The position numbers and the translations under genes were made by a program. Shown one piece after another: positions 18,119 to 26,902 of a stretch of 64,000 bases of DNA (position 1 is its first letter; every line of letters starts with the position of its first letter). This stretch comes from Arcanobacterium_A hippocoleae_A (GTDB lineage: Bacteria > Actinomycetota > Actinomycetes > Actinomycetales > Actinomycetaceae), in NCBI GenBank assembly GCA_040360365.1, contig CP136412.1. One strand, given 5' to 3'. A model generated the notes under the pieces. It was not told the origin of the DNA, searched no databases, and saw only the letters and a program-made list of their open reading frames with translations.

Positions 18119-20792
18119 TAGTAGCCTCCTGCCATCACGGCCTGTCTGCGGTCAAGGCGTGCAAGTTGTTTGTCGAGAGCGGGTGCGAGTTTGCCTACCA
18201 GCGTCCCATCCGAGAGCGTCACGCTGATGTCCAGTGAGGACAGGATACGTTTCGCAGTCGCATCCACAATCCCAGCCACATCCACACGCTCATTCGCGCT
18301 CTCACTGCTTCGCTGAGATACAGCCTTGGGTTGCGGGGTAAGATCAACACTCGGCACTTGCAGATCTGTAACCGCGTCGATCGGGACACTCAGCCCGTTT
18401 CCAAGGTCAGCGAATGCGTCCATCGTGTCCTTAGCCAAACCAGTAGCAGCGCTGATGGCTTTGTTCCCATCGGTTTTGATGGAGCCTGCTAGGCCTTCGA
18501 CGAGCATCCGTCCAGCCCAAGCCATCTTCCGAGAAGGACTGTGGATACCGAAAAAGCCGGTGATCGAGTCCCAAATCCCGCGTGCCCAATTCGAGACCCG
18601 ATTCCACAACCAGCCCGCCAAGCCTTGGATACCGTTCCACAGGCCGTAAACCAGGTTCTTACCCGCATCAGCCATCGCTGAAACACCCTGCCCGACCGCG
18701 CGGACGATACCAGAAATAATTGCTGGAATATTTGACACGATGGTTGAGATGATTCGAGGCATCGCCCGAACCAGCGCGGTAAGTAAATGAATACCAGCTT
18801 GGACGAGTTGCGGGATCGCCCCACCAATAGCAGAGACAATCGCGGCAATGATCTGCGGCAAGGCTGCCACGATCGTCGTGATGATTTGCGGTAGTGCGTC
18901 AATCAACGCGGTCAACAGTTGGATACCAGCGTCGATAAGCTGCGGGATAGCACCGACCACGCCGGACACGATAGCGGTAATAATCTGCGGCAAAGCAGCC
19001 ACAATCGAAGTGATAATCTGCGGCATAGCCCCAATCAACGCAGTGAGCAGTTGGATTCCTGCTTCGATGATTTGCGGGATCGCACCCACAAGAAACGTGA
19101 CAATCCCAGTGATGATCTGCGGCAATGCTTCAATAATCACAGGGATCGCTGCGATCAGACCTTCTGCAAGTCCAGTAATCAACTGTAGTGCCGCGTCCAA
19201 CAAAAGCGGCAAATTATCCACCAAACCCTGCACGAGCGCCACAAGCATCTGCACCGCCGCTGGAACAAGCTCCGGTAAGGCTTCACCAATCCCAGAAACC
19301 AAAGTGGCAATAATCTGTATCGCCGCCTCCAACAAGGACGGGAGAGCTTCGATAATGGCTTCCACTAACGCAACAATCAACGTCACCGCCGTCTTGGCTA
19401 CTTGTGGGAGGACTTCAATAATCCCTTCGAGCAGTGCGGTGAGGATAGACATGCCGGTTTCAACCACCATCGGTAACTGGTCAGCAATAAACCCGAGAGC
19501 CTCCTGTAAGACTTGACCGAGGATGTCGATGAGGGCGGGTGTGCCGCCTTCTTCAAACGCTGCGGTCAGTTCATCAATCCACCCGTTCACCATCGGTAAC
19601 ACCGACCCAGCCAGAGTATCACTCAGTCCGCCAGCTAGCACGACTTTGAGGTTTTCCACCCCGTCGTGCATTGTCGCAAGCTGACCAGAAAACGTTTTGG
19701 ATTGGGCGTCCATAGCCCCGTAAAACCTGCCACCCTCGCTCGTAGCCGAAGCGAACGCGTCCGCGACCATATCCGCAAATATAGCACCCTTGGCCATCTC
19801 TTCTTTCAACTCACCAATCGACTTGCCAGTCTTACGCGAGATTTCCTCGAGCGGGTTAAATCCAGCGTTAATCATCTGCAACAAGTCCTGACCCGTAAGC
19901 TTGCCAGTCGAAGACATTTGAGCGAAGGCGAGCGTCAAAGACTCCATCTTCACTGCATCCCCTGGGAAATATCACCGATCTCATTCAAGTGTTTCTTCGC
20001 ATCCTCCAACGACATGCCAAACGAGAGCAGGGTTTGCATGTTGGAAGCTAAATCCTGCATACCAAACGGAGTCTTCGCCGCCTGAACCTTCAAATCATTA
20101 ACCAGCTGTTGAGCCTTCGCCTGATCGCCGAGCATCGTCGTAAAGCTTGTGGAGTATTGCTCCATGCGAGCGTTATACTCCACGCCCTCTTTAAGGGCAC
20201 CTGCCATGCCACGCCCAATAGAAGCGATCGCATGCCCAATACCTTTCACGCCTGCGATGATCGCTTCAGAAGCAAGGTTGGCTTTGAGCACGTCACCGAA
20301 AACACGGGTCTTACCGGAAGTGGAATCCATCTCGTTGCCGAGATCATCGACCGCCCCTTCGAGCCTGCCCGCATCTTTTGCCGCCCCTTTGGCATCATCG
20401 CCCGCATCGTCAGCCTCGTCCCCAAAATCCGACAGGGCATCATTATTCGATTTGAGTTCACCCTCGAGCTGGTTGAGCTGCGCGCCCGCGTTATTAAGCT
20501 GGATCTGCCAATTCTTCGTCCGAGCATCATTCTCCCCAAACGAGGAAGCGCTGTTTTCAAGCGCCGCACGCAAAGTCTCAATCTTAGCTTTCTGCGCCTC
20601 AATCTCTTTACCCAACACTTGGTTACGGGCGGTGAGAGCTTCAGCGGACTTGTCGTTCTTATCAAACGAGGACGCCACCAGCTTCATCTCGCTGCCAAGC
20701 ACCCGCATTTCACGGTTAATCTCGGTGATCGCGCGCTTAAACTCACGCTCACCCTCCAAACCAATCTTCAAACCAAAACTGGAATCAGCCAT
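18118..20792 (-). CDS. Phage tail tape measure protein (one apparent frameshift)
   Basis: Sets tail length and forms the channel for DNA. Residues 1-280 are coiled coil (FKRAITEINREMRVLGSEM, GVKGIGHAIASIGRGMAGALK). The rest contains repeated hydrophobic IPQIIEAGIQLLTALI-type helices, about twelve near-repeats between 18.7 and 19.5 kb. It is read in two frames that meet at 19950-19953. Adding one G to the four-base run 19959-19962 gives the continuous family motif GDISQGDAVKMESLTLAFAQ, so it is taken as one gene of about 890 residues. A GTGA stop/start overlap exists at the junction, so coupled translation of two halves cannot be excluded. Confidence 0.88.
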
Positions 20793-20924
20793 AAGTCTGT
20801 ATTCCCTACATAGATAAATAAAAACAATGACGGATACGAATGTATTTATGTGCTTTTAGGAGGTTTCCTATAATCCTGGGTTAAGTAAACAGTTATCTAG
20901 TTTTCCTCAATGAAAGATGTAGGT

Positions 20925-21587
20925 ATGAAAAAGTCAATCATCAGAAGTATTGGATTCACTGTGGCTCTCGCTCTTACTACTAGCACAGGAACAGCATTAG
21001 CAGCAGAGAATTCCTCGCTTACGAATTCGGATTTCGCATTCAGTTCAATCATGCACACGCACAATTCCAATGTTGTTGTGACAGCTCAAGGGGTTTCTAT
21101 AAATGGTGTTTTCTACACACAACAAGAGTTTCGCAGTGCTCTCGATCAGGCAGTAATGTTGTGTTCCACTTATAACTCTGGGATCATGCCAAGAGCAGCG
21201 GTTGCTGCTCTTCCAGGTCTCTATTTTATTCCAGGTATTGGGCAAGTAGCCATCGCAGCAACAGGAGCTATTGTTGTTGCAGGAGTGACCATTTCAGTTG
21301 GTAGTTGGTTATGGAATACTATTACGTCATGGCTAGCTGATTCACATTCACAATCTATAGCTCGTATTCGGGCTTCTATCCCTTCTCAGCTAAAGAAATC
21401 TAACGGTGATGTGAATCTTGGGAAATTTACTAAGAAGCAAAAGGGACGTCAAGAATGGAAGGCTGATAATGGCTGGAGCATTGACAAAGATACAGCAGGA
21501 CACGGTGGAAGGAAATGGAAGTTAAAGAACAAACAGGGTAAGAGAGTTGCATCTCTAGGCGAGAATGGCGAGGTACTTGGTGACTAG
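20925..21587 (+). CDS. Secreted toxin-like protein (cargo gene in tail module)
   Basis: About 220 residues on the strand opposite to the phage operon. A signal peptide (MKKSIIRSIGFTVALALTT to ALAAENS) is followed by a hydrophobic glycine/alanine-rich part (PGLYFIPGIGQVAIAATGAI, VAGVTISVGSWLW) and a basic C-terminal domain (KADNGWSIDKDTAGHGGRKW, KRVASLGENGEVLGD). That domain resembles small polymorphic-toxin RNase-like tips; the Lys/His/Trp set could be catalytic, which is inference. ATG 20925 gives the cleanest signal peptide; an ATG at 20910 is in frame. The DNA looks AT-richer than its neighbours. The next gene overlaps its stop. Confidence 0.7.
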   Translation: MKKSIIRSIGFTVALALTTSTGTALAAENSSLTNSDFAFSSIMHTHNSNVVVTAQGVSINGVFYTQQEFRSALDQAVMLCSTYNSGIMPRAAVAALPGLYFIPGIGQVAIAATGAIVVAGVTISVGSWLWNTITSWLADSHSQSIARIRASIPSQLKKSNGDVNLGKFTKKQKGRQEWKADNGWSIDKDTAGHGGRKWKLKNKQGKRVASLGENGEVLGD

Positions 21588-22103
21588 TAATGAGGAAACT
21601 GATAGGATGAACGATTTTCTAAGTCATATTGACCAGATCCAAGAAAGTTCATCGTGGCATGTGTTGGACTTCATCCCTTTTCAGCCCAAAAATCCAGATT
21701 TTCTTCACTATGAACAATTCTTAGAAACAGGTAACTATGTGCAGGACTTTGCTCGTCGAATTTGTTTCATTTCTTTGACTCTGATAGCTGAATATGAGGC
21801 AAAGCTTTACCTTACTGAGAATGAGACTTTCTTTAAGCTTCATCCAGATCTTAAACCGCTCCATAATATACGTGAGCTTCCGTATCAAAAGTTAGATGAG
21901 ATTATAAAGGAAGTAATCGTTAATGATCTATCATCATTACAAATTTTTTCACAGATGAAAATGTTCTACTAAGCATTGATGGAGCACTTCAGGTAACGCT
22001 CTACAACGCTTGTGGTAGTTTCCTCGAGACATTACGTCTACTTGTTCAACAAAACGGTCTTTTCCTCAAGTGTCATAACGGAAGTGACATCAAAATTTCC
22101 TAG
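21580..22103 (+). CDS. Probable cytoplasmic immunity protein for the secreted toxin (one apparent frameshift)
   Basis: It starts at the GTG 21580, overlapping the toxin stop (GTGACTAG). The product is acidic, without signal peptide or membrane helix, as expected of a cytoplasmic antidote. The frame stops early after SQMKMFY. One extra T in the six-T run 21944-21949 restores LQIFFTDENVLLSIDGALQV and continues to a TAG at 22101-22103, giving about 174 residues. The repaired stop overlaps the stop of the convergent tail chaperone frame. The gene has the same AT-rich look as the toxin. The immunity role is inferred from position only; the family is not recognised. Confidence 0.6.
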
Positions 22104-22707
22104 ATTCCAGCGGGAATCACGTCGTCGATGAACCATTGACGCAGCGGCTGCGCTCTGCCGGTTTCTAACCGCCAACAGTCGACGAGATCCAAAAGTTCGC
22201 CGAACACGGTCAGACCCACCTCCACGCGTGTCATGTGGAGGTGGGCTATGCCAATATAGGTAAGCCGTGTGAACACAGCATGGTCGTTTTCGACTATGCG
22301 TCCGCCACTGGTGCTTTTGGGACTGGCTCGGTGAGCACATCACGCCTAGTGCCTCGCTGTAAAGCCTCAGCGATTGCGCTACGATAGTCTGCCAGATCGG
22401 CAGGGACGGTGAGCAGTTCGACCTCGTCCTCGCTCAATTCTGGGCGTTTATCATCAGGGTGATGGTGGTTGTGGATCTGAACTGATTGGTTGGCCAGTAG
22501 CGTGATCAACCAAATCACCTCACCTAATGTTTTACCCAGGTCCTCGGAGGTTTCGAGGGTGTCGCCTAAATGTTCGAGCCCGCCATAGCGCTCGGCGATC
22601 AGCCTAGTGGCTTTCGTCGTAAGCACAAGCTCGTAGTCCTCCCCGCCGATGCTGACGGTTGCAGAGCGCCTCGGTTCAACAACAGAGTTTTTCTTTTTGG
22701 TGGTCAT
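22100..22707 (-). CDS. Tail assembly chaperone fusion (gpG-gpT type), made by -1 frameshift
   Basis: The upstream frame encodes 137 residues (22707 down to the TAG at 22294-22296). A downstream open frame, -1 relative to it, ends at a TAG at 22100-22102 and encodes VENDHAVFTRLTYIGIAHLH and DLVDCWRLETGRAQPLRQWF. Slippage on CCCAAAA at 22321-22315 joins them into about 202 residues with no stop between. This is the normal siphovirus arrangement between tail tube and tape measure genes. The fusion and the short form chaperone the tape measure protein during tail assembly. Confidence 0.85.
22294..22707 (-). CDS. Tail assembly chaperone, short form (gpG-like)
   Basis: 137 residues beginning MTTKKKNSVVEPRRSATVSI with helical segments TKATRLIAERYGGLEHLGDT and LGEVIWLITLLANQSVQIHN, as in tail chaperone G-type proteins. 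It is the product made when the ribosome does not slip. It lies 20 bases after the major tail protein gene. Confidence 0.85.
   Translation of the reverse strand: MTTKKKNSVVEPRRSATVSIGGEDYELVLTTKATRLIAERYGGLEHLGDTLETSEDLGKTLGEVIWLITLLANQSVQIHNHHHPDDKRPELSEDEVELLTVPADLADYRSAIAEALQRGTRRDVLTEPVPKAPVADA
22315..22321 (-). promoter_or_regulatory. Slippery heptamer for programmed -1 ribosomal frameshift
   Basis: On the minus strand the sequence is C-CCA-AAA, matching X-XXY-YYZ, 19 bases before the zero-frame stop. Codon spacing from the start at 22707 places it exactly in the required phase, and the -1 frame is open past it. Confidence 0.85.
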
Positions 22708-22727
22708 CGTTTAATGTTCCTTGCTTG

Positions 22728-23312
22728 TTAGTTTTTGGCAGGCTCGTAGACTTGGTTGTACCAGTTGGTAATCGTTTCTTGTTTCACACCAGTCCCACCC
22801 TCGAGCACTTCAGCTTTCCACGGATGCCGCCCCTTACTATCGGGTTTGTTACGCCGTAGAATCGTGCCCTCAATCGAGGGTGTGGAGAACGTGATCGAGT
22901 CGGCTTTGGTGGCCAGCGTTTCGGTGGGCAGGGCAAACTTAACCCGATAAAGCCAAAAATATTGATACTTCCCGTTGGAGCGTGCGGCGCGGAAGCCGAT
23001 CGCCACCGGGCTGCCGCCGTCTTCGGAGGCGGAGATGAGGACGCCGTTAGAATCCACGCTCGCACCCGTCAAGGCGGCCGCTGCTTCACCACCCAGATCG
23101 TCAATACCGAGGGTGAGGGTGCCGGATTTGAATTCTTTCACGATCTCACTTGGCCCGTCATCGGCATAGAGGATTGCTTCAGCCACCTCGACGGAGAGTT
23201 CTGCGGAGATAGCTTTGGCCAGCGGTTTGGGTTTGGCGTAGGTTTCCTCACCCGTATCGGGGTTTTCGGTGATGGTGGCGTAGTAGAGTTTGTCTAAACC
23301 AATCGTTGCCAT
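22728..23312 (-). CDS. Major tail protein (tail tube)
   Basis: 194 residues. It begins MATIGLDKLYYATITENPDTG, and the body has AISAELSVEVAEAILYADDG and FKSGTLTLGIDDLGGEAAAA, characteristic of the phi13/TP901-1-type major tail protein family. It polymerises into the tail tube. It sits between the tail completion gene and the chaperones, as expected. Confidence 0.92.
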   Translation of the reverse strand: MATIGLDKLYYATITENPDTGEETYAKPKPLAKAISAELSVEVAEAILYADDGPSEIVKEFKSGTLTLGIDDLGGEAAAALTGASVDSNGVLISASEDGGSPVAIGFRAARSNGKYQYFWLYRVKFALPTETLATKADSITFSTPSIEGTILRRNKPDSKGRHPWKAEVLEGGTGVKQETITNWYNQVYEPAKN

Positions 23313-23325
23313 GGGTGTGTTCCTT

Positions 23326-23667
23326 TCAGAGTGTGTGGTGGGCCGCGACGTCTATCGCGTAATGGTGGAATCCGGTGTTGGTTTCGAAGCCGACATACCG
23401 GCGTGCTGTGATGGTTAGTCCTGCGTCGAGCAGTGCGCGGGTAATCCGGTTGCGCAGGTCGAGATAATTGCTGCGTGTGAATAAAGCGAGGCGGACTTCT
23501 TCGATCTCAACGCTGGGCTGGTTGTCGGCGAACACGTCTAACACGTCAGCCAGTGGTGTTGTTACCAGATACGTATCTGGTGCTGGTGTTGTAGTAAACA
23601 AGCCGATTTCGAATGGTAGGTCGAGCTTGTCAGCAATATTCGTGAGCTGTTCTAGTAATGCGGTCAT
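23326..23667 (-). CDS. Tail completion / tail terminator-like protein
   Basis: 113 residues in the slot after HK97 gp10 and before the tube protein, where the tail terminator (gpU-like) is found. Features: LLEQLTNIADKLDLPFEIGL and SNYLDLRNRITRALLDAGL. It overlaps the upstream gene by 4 bases. Assignment rests mainly on order and size. Confidence 0.72.
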   Translation of the reverse strand: MTALLEQLTNIADKLDLPFEIGLFTTTPAPDTYLVTTPLADVLDVFADNQPSVEIEEVRLALFTRSNYLDLRNRITRALLDAGLTITARRYVGFETNTGFHHYAIDVAAHHTL

Positions 23668-24101
23668 TGTCTCACCTGCTCGATCCGCGCCGTGAGCGTC
23701 GTTTTCATAGCCTCGATCGCACCACGCCTGGTTTGTGCCCTGGTGGGTGCAAGGAATGGGCGTGCAGGCTGATTAGACCGGCCGTGTTCGAGGACGTTGG
23801 CGATCAACGCATTCGCTTTGCTGTCACGCCGGTTTTCAGCGAAGCCGACCTTAATATTGTGATCACCTCGACTGTTCACCTTCACGCTCGTTGTGCCCAG
23901 TGCTGCGAGTAGTTGCCCTGTCGAGCGTGATGTCTGTTTGGTGTTCCGGCCGATTACGCTCGTGAGGTTTGCTCGCATACGCGGCTCGACTACGGCGGCT
24001 CCCGCCTTGAGTACCTCATCAGCTGAATACTCCAGTACACGGCTGGCGGCGTTGAGGGAGTCAATGAACGCGTTCGGCAAGCGGATCTGCACTCGAGCCA
24101 T
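23664..24101 (-). CDS. HK97 gp10-family head-tail protein
   Basis: 145 residues beginning MARVQIRLPNAFIDSLNAAS with later DVKAGAAVVEPRMR-like and NALIANVLEHGRSNQPARPF motifs. The H-G-x-x-x-Q-P-A-R-P-F element is the hallmark of the HK97 gp10 family. It takes part in the head-tail joint. Confidence 0.88.
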   Translation of the reverse strand: MARVQIRLPNAFIDSLNAASRVLEYSADEVLKAGAAVVEPRMRANLTSVIGRNTKQTSRSTGQLLAALGTTSVKVNSRGDHNIKVGFAENRRDSKANALIANVLEHGRSNQPARPFLAPTRAQTRRGAIEAMKTTLTARIEQVRQ

Positions 24102-24433
24102 TAGTTGCTCCCTTCAGGGCTGGTGTGGTGAGCAAGAATCTCAACATACCTGCCGATCACTTCGACCGTGTCGATCACATACCGCCCGTCTGGGCTACTG
24201 ATCTGCATATCCGTCGTGACGGGCAGGTTTGGGAGGTTGCGGATGCGGAAGAGGACGTCAGCCTGTGAGTACGCTGCCCGGTTCACCCACGCAGCACTCG
24301 CGTGCCGCACCTCGACCTGCGCCCGCACGGTTGCCCGCACTTCATCGCGTGTGGTGGTGAACCCTGCCTTATCACGCACCGTAACCGGGGTGATGAGGTC
24401 GATCGTGGTGCGCATGGATCCAAGAGAAGCCAT
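24101..24433 (-). CDS. Head closure protein (phage head-tail adaptor)
   Basis: 110 residues. It has MRTTIDLITPVTVRDKAGFT and a beta-rich remainder (VTTDMQISSPDGRYVIDTVE) as in SPP1 gp16/HK97 gp7-type head-tail adaptors. The Arg/Thr-rich first strand region is typical. It starts 3 bases after the connector gene. Confidence 0.85.
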   Translation of the reverse strand: MASLGSMRTTIDLITPVTVRDKAGFTTTRDEVRATVRAQVEVRHASAAWVNRAAYSQADVLFRIRNLPNLPVTTDMQISSPDGRYVIDTVEVIGRYVEILAHHTSPEGSN

Positions 24434-24436
24434 CGG

Positions 24437-24763
24437 TTACACCTTCCAATCTCGATCCAGACGCAGCAGGTTGTTCACCGCGTTCCACACCGCTTTAGCG
24501 GCATCCGGTTTATCTGCCCAAAAGCCTGCCGTCGAACCATCACGCGACTCATAGAAATGGGAGGCGAGCATGACAATGCCCTGCCTGGTTGCCCCAGACA
24601 TCTCGTGTGTTCCGTAGTGGTTTTCAGGCAGGTGCTGGAAAGCGCAGGCGTAGGAGGTGGCCGCATTGATCAACGCAGCAATCAGTCTGTCGTCATCATC
24701 GAAGCCGATGAGCAGATTCGCCTTCACCTGATCGATAAGCTCTGTTGTGGTCATTGCGGCCAC
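24437..24763 (-). CDS. Head-tail connector (gp6-like, DNA packaging protein)
   Basis: 108 residues, all helical: ELIDQVKANLLIGFDDDDRL, IAALINAATSYACAFQHLPE, GIVMLASHFYESRD. It matches the gp6-like family that forms a ring under the portal. It follows the major capsid gene. Confidence 0.88.
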   Translation of the reverse strand: MAAMTTTELIDQVKANLLIGFDDDDRLIAALINAATSYACAFQHLPENHYGTHEMSGATRQGIVMLASHFYESRDGSTAGFWADKPDAAKAVWNAVNNLLRLDRDWKV

Positions 24764-24786
24764 CTCCTCTCCATGTGCGGGGTTTG

Positions 24787-26013
24787 TTATGCTCCGGCCT
24801 TCTGGGTCAGCAGCTTGACTGCTTCGGGTAGGACGAGCTTGCCGTCCAGACGCTGGGAAGCCAGGAATCCGACCTGCCCGGTGGTGGCGAACAATTCGTT
24901 GAGCCGCTTAAACGAGCGGCCCTGTCGGTCGGCGATCCAGTAATACGACAAGTCACCGAAGGCCACCGTCGACGCACCAGCCTTAATCTCCGGAACAAAC
25001 GTGGACGTATGGACCGGGCGGCCGAGAACCAGATCAGGGGTTCCTGCGGTCAGGGCTGGCTGCCACAAATACTGGCCATTACCATCCTTAAGCTTGCGCA
25101 CGGTCTTGACGGTCGAATCGTTCATCAGCCACACCGCGTTCTTCCGATACGGGCCGCGCAGGCTATAGTGCAGGTCGATAAGCTCATCAGCCGTAATATC
25201 CGTTGCTTTAGCTGTGGTCACCGCCTTCTCACCACCGCCAGATGCAGTGAAGATGCCGGTGGGCTTACCCTTGCCATCCCCGGTGAGGAAGGCTTCTTCT
25301 TCAGCAGCGCCAATACGGCGAGCAAACTCCACAGCCAGATACTGCTCAACATTAAACGCCGCATCGTTGAGCAGCTCTTCGCTGATTTTGAGGAAGGTGC
25401 CGAGCTTAAACGCCGACAGTGTCACCTGGGTGAAGGCTTCGTCCGATTCGGTATAAGGCTTGCCCTCGTCCAACCAGCCTGCAGTGCCGTGCGTGGAAAC
25501 CACGGGGATTTTACGGTCCCCGCTAGTGGTTTGGATAACCTTCGCCAAAGAACGCATGATGTTCTGATCCTCCAGTGAGGAGATCAGCGTGCGTTCAAAC
25601 TCATCAGGCACCAAATATCCGCCTTCAGTGTCGACGCCTTCGGACAGGGCGTTGCGCACCTCCATCGGAGAAGCGTTGAGCCGCATCGCATCCCAAAACG
25701 CCCGTTTGTACGAGGCGGTTGCTCGAGGTGCAGTCGGCTTGGCTTCATCATCAGGGCTCATACCGGGCATGGAGGTGAGCGGCATGTTGGTTGCCTTGGC
25801 GAGGTCGGCGTCGCGGCGCAACGCGCGTTCAGAACGCGCGATCTCGTTAGTGAGTTGGTCGATCTCGGCTTCCATCTTCGCGTAAGCCTGATCATCTTCA
25901 GCAGATAGGCAACCGGTGCTGGTGTCGCGGCGCTCATCAAGGAAGGCCTTCGCCTTCTCCCAAACATCTGCGCGCTTGGTACGAAGGTCAGAAACAGAAA
26001 GTGAAGTAGACAT
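24787..26013 (-). CDS. Major capsid protein, HK97 family
   Basis: 408 residues. The first 110 form a charged coiled-coil scaffold-like delta domain (ERRDTSTGCLSAEDDQAYAK) that is likely to be removed by the protease. The capsid fold follows: ALSEGVDTEGGYLVPDEFER, LGTFLKISEELLNDAAFNVE, RIGAAEEEAFLTGDGKGKPT. It is preceded by the prohead protease and followed by connectors. Confidence 0.96.
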   Translation of the reverse strand: MSTSLSVSDLRTKRADVWEKAKAFLDERRDTSTGCLSAEDDQAYAKMEAEIDQLTNEIARSERALRRDADLAKATNMPLTSMPGMSPDDEAKPTAPRATASYKRAFWDAMRLNASPMEVRNALSEGVDTEGGYLVPDEFERTLISSLEDQNIMRSLAKVIQTTSGDRKIPVVSTHGTAGWLDEGKPYTESDEAFTQVTLSAFKLGTFLKISEELLNDAAFNVEQYLAVEFARRIGAAEEEAFLTGDGKGKPTGIFTASGGGEKAVTTAKATDITADELIDLHYSLRGPYRKNAVWLMNDSTVKTVRKLKDGNGQYLWQPALTAGTPDLVLGRPVHTSTFVPEIKAGASTVAFGDLSYYWIADRQGRSFKRLNELFATTGQVGFLASQRLDGKLVLPEAVKLLTQKAGA

Positions 26014-26027
26014 GGATATTGGTCCTT

Positions 26028-26902
26028 TCAGTGGGGTTGATTGATCAATTCGGCGTACAAATCAAGAACCCGCCGACCAACAGGTGCAGCGGGTGTAGTG
26101 GTGGGGCGTGGTGGTCGCACAAGCTTCGACGACGACGGTGGTGATGTGGCGGTCAGGTGCGCGACGAGTTTTTGCTCGGCTGCTCGGCGTGAAAACACCG
26201 TGCCTTGTCCCACGTTCTTGGGTTGGAACGGAGGGCGCTTCGGCTCCTCGCCGTCGTCCTTGTCAGGCTCGTCAGGCGACTCCACATCGTCCTCATCGTC
26301 TTCTAGTTCTTCGTCCGGCTTAGCGTTGAAGGCCGGGCTACGTTCGCCGGTCAGGAGTTCGTCGGCGAAACCCATGTCAATCGCGGCCCGAGCATCCATC
26401 CAGGTCTCAGCGTCCATGAGCTTGGACAGCTTCGCCCGACTCAGGTTCGTCTTCTCCTGATATGCATTCAGAATCGATTCTTTAACCGAATCAAGCATGT
26501 TCATTGCACGTGCGAGTTCGTCCTTGTCACCGACCGCCATGGTGGCCGGGTTGTGAATCATCAACATCGACACGGGGCTCATGGCGACCTTCGTGGCGGC
26601 CATCGCGATCACGGACGCGGCGGATGCGGCGATGCCGTCGATATTGACGGTGACTGTGCCTGGGTAGTCGATGAGCATGTTGTAGATCTGTGCGGCAGCC
26701 ACCACGTCCCCTCCGGGGCTGTTGAGCCAGATCGTCACCGGACCAGAACCGGCGTTCAGTTCTTGGGCGAAGATACTGGGTGTGATGTCGTCATCGAACC
26801 AGGATTCTTCAGCGATCGTGCCGCTGATACGCAAAACCCGGACTGCATCTACGTCCAGGTCGTTGTGTGGCTCGGGTGTGAGCCAGTTCCAAAACGTCTC
26901 AT
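26028..26902 (-). CDS. Prohead protease, ClpP-like (head maturation; apparent 1-base deletion near the start)
   Basis: S14-type serine protease that cleaves capsid precursors. The fold is clear: ITIWLNSPGGD-like strand (VTIWLNSPGGDVVAAAQIYN), nucleophile Ser in VNIDGIAASAASVIAMAA, and His in VSMLMIHNPATMAVG. A charged C-terminal tail follows. Only a TTG at 26834 opens the intact frame. An ATG at 26902 overlaps the portal stop (ATGA) behind GGAGGAGG, but is one base out of frame. Adding one base gives MKTFWNWLTPEPHN, the usual N-terminus, so 26902 is taken as the real start. Confidence 0.88.

Noticed and set aside
18118..19953. Tape measure as two genuine separate genes coupled by GTGA
   Set aside because: One added G rebuilds the family motif exactly across the joint, and many other genes show the same type of break; one gene is more likely.
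22038..22343. Separate small minus-strand gene with its own start
   Set aside because: It is a shadow in a third frame; the real coding frame here is the -1 extension of the tail chaperone.
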